This document shows, piece after piece, positions 53,830 through 56,800 of a stretch of DNA of 64,000 nt. The translations under genes and the position numbers were made by a program. Source of the stretch: Acanthococcus lagerstroemiae (taxonomy: Eukaryota > Arthropoda > Insecta > Hemiptera > Eriococcidae); the NCBI GenBank assembly GCA_031841125.1, contig CM063114.1, positions 6,882,001 to 6,946,000 on the forward strand, given 5' to 3'. Every line of letters starts with the position of its first letter. The stretch's first letter is position 1. The notes below the pieces were generated by a model that was given only the letters and a program-made list of their open reading frames with translations, was not told where the DNA came from and did not search any database.

Positions 53830-56800
53830 ATGCTTATAATCAGGTATAAGTTCAGGTAATTATTCTGTTCTCTGTGTTCAAGGTTCTGCATGGCGATTTA
53901 GCAGCCAGAAATATCCTGTTAGCAGATAATAATGTCGTTAAAATTTGCGATTTCGGCTTGGCGAAAAACTTGTACTATTCCGACATTTATAAACCCAAAG
54001 ATAGCGTAAGTTTCTACAATATACTACCAGTGAAAGAGGAACGTTAGGTCTTTCAAACTGTATGGAGGACTTTTTACTTGGCATGCTTGCTTGTTGACTG
54101 GGCTTTTTGCGTTGTCTATTCAAGTCGATCCATCGGAGCCAGCAAGAATTGACGAGTGAGAAGACTGGATTTTCCTTACCAGCATTCTCGGATTTATTGA
54201 AACACATTTAGTCACGCCTTATTTATTTGTCATCCATGAGTGTGCCACTTGTCAAAAGCCGAACTATGTCAATGCTCCTGTATTTTTAATGAAAATATAA
54301 AACAATAGTCTTTAATCTTTCTCAGCGGCTACAAGGAGATCACCCGTTATCTTCCCTTATGCTCTTAACTGACATGCAATTTTGTGTTTTTTGTATAGGT
54401 ATGAGATGAATAAGTATTATAACTGATTATGCGATGCTTGCCTTCATCCCGCATATTGTAAACGCACACTCGTACTTATTCGCTATCGTCTTCCTTATTC
54501 AATATAATATTGGTATAGGTATTTACTGATTATTTGTCAATAGGTATTATTGCCAATTAGGTGGTTGGCTATAGAATCGATTCGGGATCGAGTATTCTCA
54601 GTGCATTCAGATGTTTGGTCCTTTGGTATCACTATGTGGGAGCTGTTTTCCCTATCAGTAATACCATACTTTGGTATGTAGAAACTACAATCAATACTTT
54701 CTGAACAGATTCGAGTAAAGCCTCCCAAGAGAGATGGTTTGAAGAAAAATATCTTCGATTCATACCTTTGCATAGAGTACCTAGCTTATTTTACATTATT
54801 AGTTGTGATAATCTGGGCAAATTTTTTGATGGCAGTATTATTTATTTATTTAACGCATTTTTCTTTGTGTTTCATATTTCCCATTAAGACGTACAACACG
54901 TTGAAACATTGTACGACAAATTAATAACTGGTTATAGGCTTAAGAAGCCTGAATATGCTACGAATCAAATGTGAGAACCAATTTTTTTATTACGTATATG
55001 TATACGTTTTCATTCTTTACAAAGAAATAAAGATATCAGGGTAAATGGCCTAACTATCGTCCTCAGCTTCTATTTCTGAAATTGTGCTCCTCCCCCCTTT
55101 AGAGTAAAAGTTGGAAAAAAGTGTGTATGGTACCAGGATCCTTGGCCACCTAGCTCTGAGGTCGACTTTTTCAAAAATAGTGACCCCCTCCAAGCTGCGC
55201 CAAAAACAAAACAGTGAGCTTTTCGAAAATTTGAAAAGTGTTCCTAATTTCGTCCCACCTTTTTTCTCTCTCTAAAAGTCGAAGTAAATCAAGTGTTACG
55301 ATAGGAAAATAAATATTTTTATTTCTGAGAAGTAATATTCAAGTATTTCGACTCAAAACTCACGTAAAAATCTATCGTAGAGCATGTTTAAACATTCGGA
55401 TTTCTAATTGTTGTTGTAACTATTCAGCCAACAATCGTACAGGTGAGAATTTTTTTGAGGTAATGCTCTGTCATGATTTAGACCATTATTTTTGTTTTAT
55501 ATGATCTAAATACAATAAAAACAAATTATCGTCAAATTTGTTTTGTACCTTAATTTCGTCTCCGTTAACAAAAAAAGTAAACAACTTCTGGGAAAAAAAC
55601 GAAATGTCCGACAAAATTTTTTTCTATGATTCTATCACTAGATACCTCAAGATATACCTTAAGACCATCAAAATCAAAATTTCTTACTTTGAGTAAAAAT
55701 ATCACCTTCTTGAAAATGATAGAAAAACTTTTCAGCATTAGCAGGACGTTTTACATGATTCTCAATAGTTCTGGTCAATTTTCGCGAGAATGCACTAATT
55801 ACCAGCTGAAAAACACCGGGGGGGACGAAATTAAGTACGGGGACGTAAGGCCAGGCACCCTATGTCCACGCATAAACCGATCACTCTTGACTGTAATCAA
55901 TTTCCAGACATCGTATCATGTTGGATTGTTGGCACGAGCAACCCACGTTGAGGCCAACATTCCATGAACTTGGTGAAAGACTTGGAATATTTCTCGAAAC
56001 ATGTGTCAAATCTGTAAGTGAATTTACATAGCGCTAGTACTTGAATGCTTGAGGTATAGTTCATAGCTTACACTGCTTAAAAACTGCATTACCAACAGGG
56101 ACGTACCGATAGGGGGTAGGGGGCAACTTACCCCATGTAGAAATTTTTCACGTAGCAGTTAGGTAAATTTGCCATTTCAGTCAGGTGGAGCTGGGAAAAT
56201 CCAACAAGTCAAAAGTTTTTGTTGTTTTTTTTGGGGGGGGGGGGTTGAGTTGAGAAGTTGGGAAAATCCATAAGTCAAAGGATTTTTGCTTTGATATTTG
56301 GGAATATTGAGTTGAATTAGATGGAAAAATCCAACAAGTCAACAGTTTTTTTTTTTTGCTTTCGTACTTGGGAATTTTGAATTCAGTCAGTTGAGACTTT
56401 CACCCCCCTCCCTCCCCCCAGGAAAAACTCTTCGGTACGTCGCTGATTACCAAAATTCTTTTGAGGAACCTAGACTTATGAACTTAGGTTCATTCCAATC
56501 ATTCCAGTCACTTGACTAAGTACTTAGTACTGAAATTATTATAACATACAAAGTGTACGAAAATATTTGAATTTGCAACCAATTAAAGTGCAAAATCACC
56601 TTTTTCGACATTAATCACGCCCTCGACCCACTTAGATTGAATACATTCCTGCTTATGTACCAGTAGAAGAATTCAGTAAGAAGATGTGTTGTTTCCCTAC
56701 ATCTCAGTGATGCAATATGGGTATCTGTATTTAGCAAATCATTAACTGAATAAGAAAATACTAGCTGGAGGGCTGGGTGCAAGAAGTGGTTAAATTTACT

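Noticed and set aside
55626..55967. 113-codon plus-strand frame overlapping the last kinase exon
   Set aside because: Reads the kinase exon in the wrong phase; the spliced phase-2 reading gives the conserved MLDCW and RPTF motifs.
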